Source: Xylocopa sonorina (taxonomy: Eukaryota; Arthropoda; Insecta; Hymenoptera; Apidae). From it: a stretch of 64,000 bases of DNA. A program made the translations under genes and the position numbers. Under the pieces are notes generated by a model. The model was not told the origin of the DNA. It ran no database searches and saw nothing but the letters and a program-made list of their open reading frames with translations. The stretch lies in NCBI RefSeq assembly GCF_050948175.1, contig NW_027490091.1, positions 248,001 to 312,000 on the forward strand, given 5' to 3'. Positions 38,692 through 50,900 of this stretch are shown here, in pieces (positions within the stretch are counted from its first letter, which is position 1; each line of letters starts with the position of its first letter).

Positions 38692-40122
38692 ATACCTGGA
38701 GCCCCCAATTACCAGAGTCGGGTCAACGCATTTGTGGTCGACTCAATTAAAAATGAACTCCTTGTAACAGCACAGGTCCACATTCTCGACAAGGATCTTC
38801 AACCCGTCAATTGCCGGACCTTAGTCGACACAGGTGCCACCACCAACTTCATAACAGAGGACCTAGTAAAACGGCTAGGCATCCCAACGAAGGGTTGCCA
38901 CGTGCCAGTGGGGGCTCTCAACCAATTGTCTACGGTGGCCAGACACACCGCTACAGCGACCATCCGATCCAAATTCAATAGCTACGAACGGACGTTAACA
39001 TTTTTGACAATACCTAAAATATCATCATTAATTCCGGACCAACCCATTGACCGATCATTAATAAATATTCCAAGGAACATCAAATTAGCAGACCCAGAAT
39101 TCCATCGACCAGCACCGATCGACATATTACTAGGATCTGGAACCACCTTGTCACTCATCACCGTCGGACAAATCAATCTGTCCACTCCCACCGAACCCAA
39201 CCTATACTTGCAAAAAACGATGTTCGGATGGGTCATCGGGGGGAGCGCGCCAACCACATCACCGATACACGACATTTCATGCCACACAACTAACGCGCTC
39301 CAGTTCGACCTGACACGATTTTGGGAAGTCGAAGAAGGTCCTCAAGTTCGACACCTTTCGAATTCCGACCATTTATGCGAAACGCACTTCAAAGAACACG
39401 TCACACGCAACGCTGAAGGCCGATACATCGTCGCACTCCCTTTTAATGACAAACAAGCACGTTTAGGAGAATCAAAGGTAAGGGCTCTACGACGACTAGA
39501 ATCGCTCGAACGAAAATTGCAACGCAATCCCACGTTAAAACAAGAATACCACGCAGTCATACAGGAGTATCTCCAACTTGGACACATGACCCAAATCTCA
39601 CAGAATGAAGAAGAACACAATGGGTATTACCTGCCGCATCATGGGGTGACCAAAGTCACGAGCGAGACTACGAAGCTTCGAGTGGTATTCGATGGCTCCG
39701 CAGAAACAAGCACCGGCGTTTCATTAAATGACGCTCTTCACACCGGACCGAAGATTCAAGACGATCTATTATACATTTTACTCCGATTCCGCATCCATCA
39801 GTACGTAATAACCGGCGACATCGAAAAGATGTATCGACAGTTCCTCATCCGCAAGGAAGATAGAAAATACCAACGCATTTTGTGGCGTGATGATACCGGT
39901 CGAGTCCAAACATATGAATTACAAACAGTGACGTTTAGGCTATCCGCCGCACCATACCTAGCAATCCGCTGCCTCACTCAACTCGCGCAAGACGAAGGGC
40001 ATCGCTTTCCTCTCGCGGCCACAGCCCTACTCCGAGATTTCTATGTAGACGACGCATTAACCGGAGCTCCAACTCTAGAGGGGGCACTACAACAACGGAA
40101 GGAATTTCGTCGGGGCAGATAA
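38686..40122 (+). pseudogene. pol: Pol 5' part: aspartic protease and reverse transcriptase fingers/palm, truncated
   Basis: The frame continues directly from gag across the TGA, with no ATG near its start, so expression would need readthrough or a different start. A retropepsin-like protease (DUF1758 type) has its catalytic DTGA at about 38827-38838, in the context LVDTGATTNFI. The RT follows from about 39.66 kb: motif A is GDIEKMYRQF (39814-39843) with its catalytic Asp, and the active-site YVDD is at 40042-40053. The glycine usual in the F-G-L-x-x-A-P-type block is an Arg (AGG, 39937-39939), which probably harms the enzyme. Sixteen residues after YVDD the sequence jumps to integrase in another frame, and the present frame ends in a few unrelated codons at TAA 40122. 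RT thumb and RNase H are missing. The protease may be intact; RT is not. Confidence 0.9.
40097..40108 (+). other. Internal pol deletion junction with frame change
   Basis: RT coding sequence (…LQQRKE, frame of 38686) changes within a few bases to integrase coding sequence (NFVGADNEL, starting at 40103 in the frame of 40103-40831). An intact BEL/Pao Pol would carry the RT C-terminus, RNase H, the integrase zinc-binding domain and the first two catalytic Asp residues between these points. From general knowledge of the family I estimate 1.5-2 kb lost. The exact breakpoint may be blurred by a few shared bases. Confidence 0.88.
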
Positions 40123-40831
40123 CGAGTTGCAAGAACTTATCAAATCCAACGATTACAACCAGCAGCTGGGAAATTTTCTAGAAAATAGAGCAATCAAATG
40201 GAACTTTATTCCTCCACGCACTCCGCATTTCGGAGGCTTATGGGAAGCTGCAGTGAAATCGTTCAAGCACCATTTAACACGCGTCGCGGGTACTGAGCCG
40301 TTCACATTCGAAAACTTTAACACATTAATAATAGAAATTGAGGCGGTTCTCAATTCCCGCCCACTAACACCTATCTCATCAGACCCTAATGATCTGATCG
40401 TTTTAACTCCTGGACATTTCCTCATTGGCGAATCACTTACGAGCTTACGAGAGCGAAATTTCGTGGATGTTCCCACGAATCGTTTGTCAGCGTGGCAACA
40501 TATACAAAAATTGAAACAACATTTTTGGAAACGCTGGCACCTCGAGTACCTAAACGAACTAACCAAACGAAGCAAATGGAAGAACGGGACCCACTCAATC
40601 AAGGAGGGTACTATCGTGCTCCTCAGGGAGGATAACGTTCCTCCGATGCAGTGGATCTTGGGCAGGGTGCTCAAGGCTCATCCCGGTTCCGACGGTGTTG
40701 TTCGCGTTGTGACGGTCAAAACTGCCACGAGTGTGCTCAATCGGAGTGTGAAGGGACTCGCACCTCTATTATATCAACCAGGCGAGGAGGATGACCTGGC
40801 GACATCAGTCTCCACCAGGGAAGCCTGTTAA
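40103..40831 (+). pseudogene. pol: Pol 3' part: C-terminal half of integrase with DUF5641-like end
   Basis: The reading frame enters at the deletion junction with NFVGADNEL, which in intact relatives follows the second catalytic Asp of the integrase core. The third catalytic acidic residue is present: the Glu of HFGGLWEAAVKSF at 40244-40246. Next come the conserved LNSRPLTP and LTPGHFLIG segments and a C-terminal DUF5641-like region (RRW-type WKRWHLEYL, LKAHPGSDG, VRVVTVKT), the usual end of BEL/Pao Pol. It stops at TAA 40829-40831. The first two Asp residues of the DDE triad and the HHCC domain are absent, so it cannot be an active integrase. It has no ATG of its own at the start and is out of frame with the upstream pol. 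Within the fragment I see no stop or shift. Confidence 0.92.
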
Positions 40832-40989
40832 TCTTGACCATTTAATGTATCTCAAAGAACGCCGTTCGGTGAGTACTTAGCACCATTTCTATCATCACTA
40901 CCTAACTCATACTGGACACCAAGATAATCAAGCTTGACGTACCACATACGTCTGATATCTATAACTTAATTGATCGGAGTCCTCTCAAC
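40832..40989 (+). other. 3' untranslated region of the retrotransposon
   Basis: This non-coding stretch lies between the pol stop and the purine tract. No reading frame, hairpin or second gene such as env was recognised in it. Confidence 0.7.
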
Positions 40990-40999
40990 GGGGGGAGGA
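40990..40999 (+). promoter_or_regulatory. Polypurine tract (ggggggagga)
   Basis: Ten purines directly abut the TG start of the 3' LTR. In LTR retroelements the RNase H-resistant purine tract primes plus-strand DNA synthesis, and its position here is canonical. Confidence 0.93.
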
Positions 41000-42250
41000 T
41001 GTTCCGTGGCACACCCACGGGTCTTAGGCTATTTTCCAGACCCCTCTTCTCTGGCCCATCAGTTCCGTCTGTCATGCATGTTTCCAATCTGCCATTGTCA
41101 ACCACGGGCATAAATTCTACCCAAGAGTTCGGCAGGGACCTCAGTCCCCATCTGGAAACATCCAGCTAGCGTTCTGGCATCTACGAACCTCAATGACTAC
41201 CTTCGAAAGGCAGTTCATTTATGCTAGCATTCATTGTCTGACTTTGAATTTATGGCCGCAACAGACGAAGGCCCACTTAGTCCGCATTCGGACTATAAAC
41301 AGAAACTCCAAACTCCGAAGAAACCAGACTGCGCCCCTTGACAATGTCATTTTGTCGACACATGCCTGACAGGACGTGGAATTCATGGCCACTTTCTCCG
41401 TCTTGGAGCACACCTCCCAAAAGACCACGGACATTCCTTATAGGTTACTGTCCGCAATAGCCACCCCCTAACAGGACTCACATAGTCCAATTAGAAGAAA
41501 GATCTTCCCTCTCCAAGATTAGAAGCTTGCGAGATTTTCCAAATGAAATCAGTTGAACTTCAGCATCGCGCCTGAACGTTCATCTTCGAACCGAACCTTC
41601 CTTCAAACGAACCATCCACCAACTTATCATTAGCGATCGGCAGAAAACCTAGTCGAGGAGGAAAGCACTATCCAGGAGTCGGGCTCTTTCAGCTTGATTG
41701 TCTTGCTACAGCACACAATCCCTGAAAACCCACCCCAAAACCAGAATTGATCCCCACAGTGGACAATCTCTGGGTCAGCGTTAGTCTCTCGAATACGGCC
41801 GTCTGACATTATCGCCATGCCGTGAGAGCAGGAGTTACTCCTCACGAGACGTGTGGCAAGTACGGTCGGAAGCCCTGCCTTCACCACCAACGACCTGAGC
41901 CCCTCAGCCGCGCCAAAGAGCACCGCTTGCAGTGGACCGACTAGAATTTTCATCCAATCGCTTATTTACACATCGGTCTCAACAGTCGGAGGCACCGAGC
42001 AGAGCCTTACAACCTCTGTTGGCCAGTTTACCTGGTCGCTGTTGAACCTCAATAAAACACCAGTTACTACCATCTATCCATCATCAGGTTCAGGCCTGAA
42101 ACCCTCATAACACTCCTATCTCCGTAAAAAGACGTAGGAGCGCCCGTGACAAAACAGTCGGAGGCACCGAGCAGAGCCTTACAACCTCTGCTGGCCAGTT
42201 CTCTGGCCGCTGTTGAATCACGAGCTTCGCGTAACGACTAACGCGAAACA
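41000..42250 (+). repeat. 3' long terminal repeat (1251 bp)
   Basis: It matches the 5' LTR at an offset of 5215 bp over its whole length; no substitution was found on reading. It contains the same hairpin (41004-41020), TATAAA (41294-41299), AATAAA (42051-42056) and 65-bp direct repeats. The lack of divergence points to a recent insertion, or less likely to gene conversion between the LTRs. Confidence 0.96.
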
Positions 42251-42255
42251 CTCTC
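42251..42255. repeat. Target-site duplication, right copy (ctctc)
   Basis: ctctc follows the AACA end of the right LTR and matches 35780-35784. It belongs to the D-subunit end of the satellite (ctctcggtggg). Confidence 0.95.
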
Positions 42256-45200
42256 GGTGGGAACTTTTTTCTTCAAACTACTGTCAATACTCAAATTTTA
42301 ACTATTGTTTGAGATCTTTTTGTTAAACAATTGTAAATAAACGAATTTTAATACTAGGTTGGAATTTTTTTCTTCAAACTATCGCATATACGAAATTTAA
42401 CGCTCGGTAGGAATTTTTTGGTCAAGCTACCATCAATGTTCGAATTTTAACTCTCGGTGGGCACTTTTTTCTTCAAACTACTGTCAATATTCAGATTTTA
42501 TCTATTGGTTGAAGTCTTTTTGTCGAACAATCGTCAATAAACGAATTTTCATACTAGGTTGGAATTTTTTTCTTCAAACTATTGCCTACATACGAAGTTC
42601 AACTCTCGGTGGGAATTTTTTGGTCAAACTACCGACAATGTACGAATTTTAACTCTCGGTGGGCACTTTTCTCTTCAAACTACTGTCAATATTCAGATTT
42701 TAAATATTGGTTGAAATCTTTTTGTCAAACAGTCGTCAATAAACGAATTTTTATACTAGGTTGTAATTTTTTTCTACAAACTATCGCCTACATACGAAAT
42801 TCAACTCTCGGTGGGAATTTTTTGGTCAAACTACCGTCAATGTACGAATTTTGACTCTCGGTTGGAACTTTTTTCTTCAAACTACTGTCAATACTCAAAT
42901 TTTAACTATTGTTTGAGATCTTTTTGTTAAACAATTGCAAATAAACGAATTTTAATACTAGGTTGGAATTTTTTTCTTCAAACTATCACATATACGAAAT
43001 TTAACTCTCGGCAGGAATTTTTTGGTCAAACTACCGTCAATGTACGAATTTTAACTCTCGGTGGGCACTTTTCTCTTCAACCTACTGTCAATATTCAGAT
43101 TTTAAATATTGGTTGAGATCTTTTTGTTAAACAATTGTAAATAAACGAATTTTAATACTAGGTTGGAATTTTTTCCTTCAAACTATCGCCTATATACGAA
43201 ATTTAACTCTCGGTGGGAATTTTTTGGTCAAGCTACCGTCAATGTACGAATTCTAACTCTCGGTGGGCACTTTTTTCTTCAAACTACTGTCAATATTCAA
43301 ATTTTATCTATTGGTTGATATCTTTTTGTCAAACATTCGTCAATAAACGAATTTTTAAACTAGGTTGTAACTTTTTTCATCAAATTATCGCCTACATACG
43401 AAATTCAACTCTCGGTGGGAATTTTTTGGTCAAACTACCGTCAATGTACGAATTTTGACTCTCGGTGGGAACTTTTTTCTTCAAACTACTGTCAATACTC
43501 AAATTTTAACTATTGTCTGAGATCTTTTTGTTAAACAATTGCAAATAAACGAATTTTAATACTAGGTTGGAATTTTTTTCTTCAAACTATCGCATATACG
43601 AAATTTAACTCTCGGCAGGAATTTTTTGGACAAGCTACCATCAATGTTCGAATTTTAACTCACGGTGGGCACTTTTTTCTTCAAACTACTGTCAATATTC
43701 AAATTTTATCTATTGGTTGATATCTTTTTGTCAAACATTCGTCAATAAACGAATTTTTAAACTAGGTTGTAACTTTTTTCATCAAATTATCGCCTACATG
43801 CGAAATTCAACTCTCGGTGGGAATTTTTTGGTGAAACTACCGTCAATGTACGAATTTTAACTCTCGGTGGGAACTTTTTTCTTCAAACTACTGTCAATAC
43901 TCAAATTTTAACTATTGTTTGAGATCTTTTTGTTAAATAATTGTAAATAAACGAATTTTAATACTAGGTTGGAATTTTTTTCTTCAAACTATCGCATATA
44001 CGAAATTTAACTCTCGGCAGGAATTTTTTGGACAAGCTACCATCAATGTTCGAATTTTAACTCACGGTGGGCACTTTTTTCTTCAAACTACTGTCAATAT
44101 TCAAATTTTATCTATTGGTTGATATCTTTTTGTCAAACATTCGTCAATAAACGAATTTTTAAACTAGGTTGTAACTTTTTTCATCAAATTATCGCCTACA
44201 TGCGAAATTCAACTCTCGGTGGGAATTTTTTGGTCAAACTACCGTCAATGTACGAATTTTAACTCTCGGTGGGAACTTTTTTCTTCAAACTACTGTCAAT
44301 ACTCAAATTTTAACTATTGTTTGAGATCTTTTTGTTAAATAATTGTAAATAAACGAATTTTAATACTAGGTTGGAATTTTTTTCTTCAAACTATCGCATA
44401 TACGAAATTTAACTCTCGGCAGGAATTTTTTGGTCAAGCTACCATCAATGTTCGAATTTTAACTCACGGTGGGCACTTTTTTCTTCAAACTACTGTCAAT
44501 ATTCAAATTTTATCTATTGGTTGATATCTTTTTGTCAAACATTCGTCAATAAACGAATTTTTAAACTAGGTTGTAACTTTTTTCATCAAATTATCGCCTA
44601 CATGCGAAATTCAACTCTCGGTGGGAATTTTTTGGTCAAACTACCGTCAATGTACGAATTTTAACTCTCGGTGGGCACTTTTCTCTTCAAACTACTGTCA
44701 ATATTCAGATTTTAAATATTGGTTGAAATCTTTTTGTCAAACAGTCGTCAATAAACGAATTTTTATACTAGGTTGTAATTTTTTTCTACAAACTATCGCC
44801 TACATACGAAATTCAACTCTCGGTGGGAATTTTTTGGTCAAACTACCGTCAATGTACGAATTTTGACTCTCGGTGGGAACTTTTTTCTTCAAACTACTGT
44901 CAATACTCAAATTTTAACTATTGTTTGAGATCTTTTTGTTAAACAATTGCAAATAAACGAATTTTAATACTAGGTTGGAATTTTTTTCTTCAAACTATCG
45001 CATATACGAAATTTAACTCTCGGTAGGAATTTTTTGGTCAAGCTACCATCAATGTTCAAATTTTAACTTTCGGTGGGCACTTTTTTCTTCAAACTACTGT
45101 CAATATTCATATTTTAACTATTGGTTGAAATCTTTTTGTCAACAATCGTCAATAGACGAATTTTAATACTAGGTTGGAATTTTTTCCTTCAAACTATCGC

Positions 45201-47963
45201 CTATATACGAAATTTAACTCTTGGTGGGAATTTTTTGGTCAAGCTACCGTCAATGTACGAATTTTAACCCTCGGTGGGTACTTTTTTCTTCAAACTACTG
45301 TCAATATTCAAATTTTATCTATTGGTTGATATCTTTTTGTCAAACATTCGTCAATAAACGAATTTTTAAACTAGGTTGTAACTTTTTTCATCAAATTATC
45401 GCCTACATACGAAATTCAACTCCCGGTGGGAATTTTTTGGTCAAACTACCGTCAATGTACGAATTTTGACTCTCGGTGGGAACTTTTTTCTTCAAACTAC
45501 TGTCAATACTCAAATTTTAACTATTGTTTGAGATCTTCTTGTTAAACAATTGCAAATAAACGAATTTTAATACTAGGTTGGAATTTTTTTCTTCAAACTA
45601 TCGCATATACGAAATTTAACTCTCGGCAGGAATTTTTTGGTCAAGCTACCATCAATGTTCGAATTTTAACTCACGGTGGGCACTTTTTTCTTCAAACTAC
45701 TGTCAATATTCAAATTTTATCTATTGGTTGATATCTTTTTGTCAAACATTCGTCAATAAACGAATTTTTAAACTAGGTTGTAACTTTTTTCATCAAATTA
45801 TCGCCTACATACGAAATTCAACTCTCGGTGGGAATTTTTTGGTCAAACTACCGTCAATGTACGAATTTTGACTCTCGGTGGGAACTTTTTTCTTCAAACT
45901 ACTGTCAATACTCAAATTTTAACTATTGTTTGAGATCTTTTTGTTAAACAATTGCAAATAAACGAATTTTAATACTAGGTTGGAATTTTTTTCTTCAAAC
46001 TATCGCATATACGAAATTTAACTCTCGGTAGGAATTTTTTGGTCAAGCTACCAACAATGTTCAAATTTTAACTTTCGGTGGGCACTTTTTTCTTCAAACT
46101 ACTGTCAATATTCATATTTTAAATATTGGTTGAAATCTTTTTGTCAACAATCGTCAATAGACGAATTTTAATACTAGGTTGGAATTTTTTCCTTCAAACT
46201 ATCGCCTATATACGAAATTTAACTCTCGGTGGGAATTTTTTGGTCAAGCTACCGTCAATGTACGAATTTTAACCCTCGGTGGGCACTTTTTTCTTCAAAC
46301 TACTGTCAATATTCAAATTTTATCTATTGGTTGATATCTTTTTGTCAAACATTCGTCAATAAACGAATTTTTAAACTAGGTTGTAACTTTTTTCATCAAA
46401 TTATCGCCTACATACGAAATTCAACTCACGGTGGGAATTTTTTGGTCAAACTACCGTCAATGTACGAATTTTGACTCTCGGTGGGAACTTTTTTCTTCAA
46501 ACTACTGTCAATACTCAAATTTTAACTATTGTTTGAGATCTTCTTGTTAAACAATTGCAAATAAACGAATTTTAATACTAGGTTGGAATTTTTTACTTCA
46601 AACTATCGCATATACGAAATTTAACTCTCGGCAGGAATTTTTTGGTCAAGCTACCATCAATGTTCGAATTTTAACTCACGGTGGGCACTTTTTTCTTCAA
46701 ACTACTGTCAATATTCAAATTTTATCTACTGGTTGATATCTTTTTGTCAAACATTCGTCAATAAACGAATTTTTAAACTAGGTTGTAACTTTTTTCATCA
46801 AATTATCGCCTACATACGAAATTCAACTCTCGGTGGGAATTTTTTGGTCAAACTACCGTCAATGTACGAATTTTGACTCTCGGTGGGAACTTTTTTCTTC
46901 AAACTACTGTCAATACTCAAATTTTAACTATTGTTTGAGATCTTTTTGTTAAACAATTGCAAATAAACGAATTTTAATACTAGGTTGGAATTTTTTTCTT
47001 CAAACTATCACATATACGAAATTTAACTCTCGGCAGGAATTTTTTGGTCAAACTACCGTCAATGTACGAATTTTAAGTCTCGGTGGGCACTTTTCTCTTC
47101 AACCTACTGTCAATATTCAGATTTTAAATATTGGTTGAGATCTTTTTGTTAAACAATTGTAAATAAACGAATTTTAATACTAGGTTGGAATTTTTTCCTT
47201 CAAACTATCGCCTATATACGAAATTTAACTCTCGGTGGGCACTTTTTTCTTCAAACTACTGTCAATATTCAAATTTTATCTACTGGTTGATATCTTTTTG
47301 TCAAACATTCGTCAATAAACGAATTTTTAAACTAGGTTGTAACTTTTTTCATCAAATTATCGCCTACATACGAAATTCAACTCTCGGTGGGAATTTTTTG
47401 GTCAAACTACCGTCAATGTACGAATTTTGACTCTCGGTGGGAACTTTTTTCTTCAAACTACTGTCAATACTCAAATTTTAACTATTGTTTGAGATCTTTT
47501 TGTTAAACAATTGCAAATAAACGAATTTTAATACTAGGTTGGAATTTTTTTCTTCAAACTATCGCATATACGAAATTTAACTCTCGGCAGGAATTTTTTG
47601 GTCAAGCTACCATCAATGTTCGAATTTTAACTCACGGTGGGCACTTTTTTCTTCAAACTACTGTCAATATTCAAATTTTATCTATTGGTTGATATCTTTT
47701 TGTCAAACATTCGTCAATAAACGAATTTTTAAACTAGGTTGTAACTTTTTTCATCAAATTATCGCCTACATACGAAATTCAACTCTCGGTGGGAATTTTT
47801 TGGTCAAACTACCGTCAATGTACGAATTTTGACTCTCGGTGGGAACTTTTTTCTTCAAACTACTGTCAATACTCAAATTTTAACTATTGTTTGAGATCTT
47901 TTTGTTAAACAATTGCAAATAAACGAATTTTAATACTAGGTTGGAATTTTTTTCTTCAAACTA
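42256..47963. repeat. Higher-order block, copy carrying the retrotransposon (right portion)
   Basis: This matches 29801-35508 at an offset of 12455 bp, including five rare variants listed with the other copy. It diverges at 47964, where tatcacata replaces tatcgcata. The left portion of this copy is 35187-35784, so the element sits about 0.6 kb inside it. Confidence 0.85.
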
Positions 47964-50900
47964 TCACATATACGAAATTTAATTCTCGGCAGGAATTTTT
48001 TGGTCAAACTACCGTCAATGTACGAATTTTAACTCTCGGTGGGCACTTTTCTCTTCAACCTACTGTCAATATTCAGATTTTAAATATTGGTTGAGATCTT
48101 TTTGTTAAACAATTGTAAATAAACGAATTTTAATACTAGGTTGGAATTTTTTCCTTCAAACTATCGCCTATATACGAAATTTAACTCTCGGTGGGAATTT
48201 TTTGGTCAAGCTACCGTCAATGTACGAATTCTAACTCTCGGTGGGCACTTTTTTCTTCAAACTACTGTCAATATTCAAATTTTATCTACTGGTTGATATC
48301 TTTTTGTCAAACATTCGTCAATAAACGAATTTTTAAACGTAGGTTGTAACTTTTTTCATCAAATTATCGCCTACATACGAAATTCAACTCTCGGTGGGAA
48401 TTTTTTGGTCAAACTACCGTCAATGTACGAATTTTGACTCTCGGTGGGAACTTTTTTCTTCAAACTACTGTCAATACTCAAATTTTAACTATTGTTTGAG
48501 ATCTTTTTGTTAAACAATTGCAAATAAACGAATTTTAATACTAGGTTGGAATTTTTTTCTTCAAACTATCGCATATACGAAATTTAACTCTCGGTAGGAA
48601 TTTTTTGGTCAAGCTACCAACAATGTTCAAATTTTAACTTTCGGTGGGCACTTTTTTCTTCAAACTACTGTCAATATTCATATTTTAAATATTGGTTGAA
48701 ATCTTTTTGTCAACAATCGTCAATAGACGAATTTTAATACTAGGTTGGAATTTTTTCCTTCAAACTATCGCCTATATACGAAATTTAACTCTCGGTGGGA
48801 ATTTTTTGGTCAAGCTACCGTCAATGTACGAATTTTAACCCTCGGTGGGCACTTTTTTCTTCAAACTACTGTCAATATTCAAATTTTATCTATTGGTTGA
48901 TATCTTTTTGTCAAACATTCGTCAATAAACGAATTTTTAAACTAGGTTGTAACTTTTTTCATCAAATTATCGCCTACATACGAAATTCAACTCACGGTGG
49001 GAATTTTTTGGTCAAACTACCGTCAATGTACGAATTTTGACTCTCGGTGGGAACTTTTTTCTTCAAACTACTGTCAATACTCAAATTTTAACTATTGTTT
49101 GAGATCTTCTTGTTAAACAATTGCAAATAAACGAATTTTAATACTAGGTTGGAATTTTTTACTTCAAACTATCGCATATACGAAATTTAACTCTCGGCAG
49201 GAATTTTTTGGTCAAGCTACCATCAATGTTCGAATTTTAACTCACGGTGGGCACTTTTTTCTTCAAACTACTGTCAATATTCAAATTTTATCTACTGGTT
49301 GATATCTTTTTGTCAAACATTCGTCAATAAACGAATTTTTAAACTAGGTTGTAACTTTTTTCATCAAATTATCGCCTACATACGAAATTCAACTCTCGGT
49401 GGGAATTTTTTGGTCAAACTACCGTCAATGTACGAATTTTAACTCTCGGTGGGCACTTTTCTCTTCAAACTACTGTCAATATTCAGATTTTAAATATTGG
49501 TTGAAATCTTTTTGTCAAACAGTCGTCAATAAACGAATTTTTATACTAGGTTGTAATTTTTTTCTACAAACTATCGCCTACATACGAAATTCAACTCTCG
49601 GTGGGAATTTTTTGGTCAAACTACCGTCAATGTACGAATTTTGACTCTCGGTGGGAACTTTTTTCTTCAAACTAATGTCAATACTCAAATTTTAACTATT
49701 GTTTGAGATCTTTTTGTTAAACAATTGCAAATAAACGAATTTTAATACTAGGTTGGAATTTTTTTCTTCAAACTATCGCATATACGAAATTTAACTCTCG
49801 GTAGGAATTTTTTGGTCAAGCTACCATCAATGTTCAAATTTTAACTTTCGGTGGGCACTTTTTTCTTCAAACTACTGTCAATATTCATATTTTAACTATT
49901 GGTTGAAATCTTTTTGTCAACAATCGTCAATAGACGAATTTTAATACTAGGTTGGAATTTTTTCCTTCAAACTATCGCCTATATACGAAATTTAACTCTT
50001 GGTGGGAATTTTTTGGTCAAGCTACCGTCAATGTACGAATTTTAACCCTCGGTGGGTACTTTTTTCTTCAAACTACTGTCAATATTCAAATTTTATCTAT
50101 TGGTTGATATCTTTTTGTCAAACATTCGTCAATAAACGAATTTTTAAACTAGGTTGTAACTTTTTTCATCAAATTATCGCCTACATACGAAATTCAACTC
50201 CCGGTGGGAATTTTTTGGTCAAACTACCGTCAATGTACGAATTTTGACTCTCGGTGGGAACTTTTTTCTTCAAACTACTGTCAATACTCAAATTTTAACT
50301 ATTGTTTGAGATCTTCTTGTTAAACAATTGCAAATAAACGAATTTTAATACTAGGTTGGAATTTTTTTCTTCAAACTATCGCATATACGAAATTTAACTC
50401 TCGGCAGGAATTTTTTGGTCAAGCTACCATCAATGTTCGAATTTTAACTCACGGTGGGCACTTTTTTCTTCAAACTACTGTCAATATTCAAATTTTATCT
50501 ATTGGTTGATATCTTTTTGTCAAACATTCGTCAATAAACGAATTTTTAAACTAGGTTGTAACTTTTTTCATCAAATTATCGCCTACATACGAAATTCAAC
50601 TCTCGGTGGGAATTTTTTGGTCAAACTACCGTCAATGTACGAATTTTGACTCTCGGTGGGAACTTTTTTCTTCAAACTACTGTCAATACTCAAATTTTAA
50701 CTATTGTTTGAGATCTTTTTGTTAAACAATTGCAAATAAACGAATTTTAATACTAGGTTGGAATTTTTTTCTTCAAACTATCGCATATACGAAATTTAAC
50801 TCTCGGTAGGAATTTTTTGGTCAAGCTACCAACAATGTTCAAATTTTAACTTTCGGTGGGCACTTTTTTCTTCAAACTACTGTCAATATTCATATTTTAA

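Larger units (their letters stand above)
35785..42250 (+). mobile_element. BEL/Pao LTR retrotransposon, internally deleted, inserted in satellite
   Basis: The element is 6466 bp and structurally complete at its ends: a 5-bp target duplication, two 1251-bp LTRs bounded by TGTT...AACA, a primer-binding site 4 bases inside the left LTR, and a purine tract next to the right LTR. Its interior encodes Gag with a DUF1759-type region and zinc knuckles, a DTGA aspartic protease, an RT with YVDD, and an integrase C-terminal part with a DUF5641-like region. This domain set, with integrase last, identifies the BEL/Pao superfamily. Between YVDD and the integrase half, most of pol is missing and the frame changes. 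No env-like reading frame is present. Base composition is clearly richer in G+C than the satellite. With matching LTRs and an intact target duplication the insertion looks recent, yet it cannot encode its own replication enzymes. Confidence 0.96.

Noticed and set aside
40153..40674. 173-codon antisense frame opposite integrase
   Set aside because: It is a shadow of the integrase coding strand, which has clear family motifs. The same holds for the antisense frames opposite gag and protease/RT.
40832..40989. Possible env or accessory gene after pol
   Set aside because: Only 158 bases lie before the purine tract, and no coding frame is present.
35785..42250. Classification as Ty3/gypsy or an endogenous retrovirus
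   Set aside because: The DUF1759-type Gag, the RT wording around GDIEKMYRQ and YVDD, and the DUF5641-like integrase end fit BEL/Pao; there is no env and no chromodomain.
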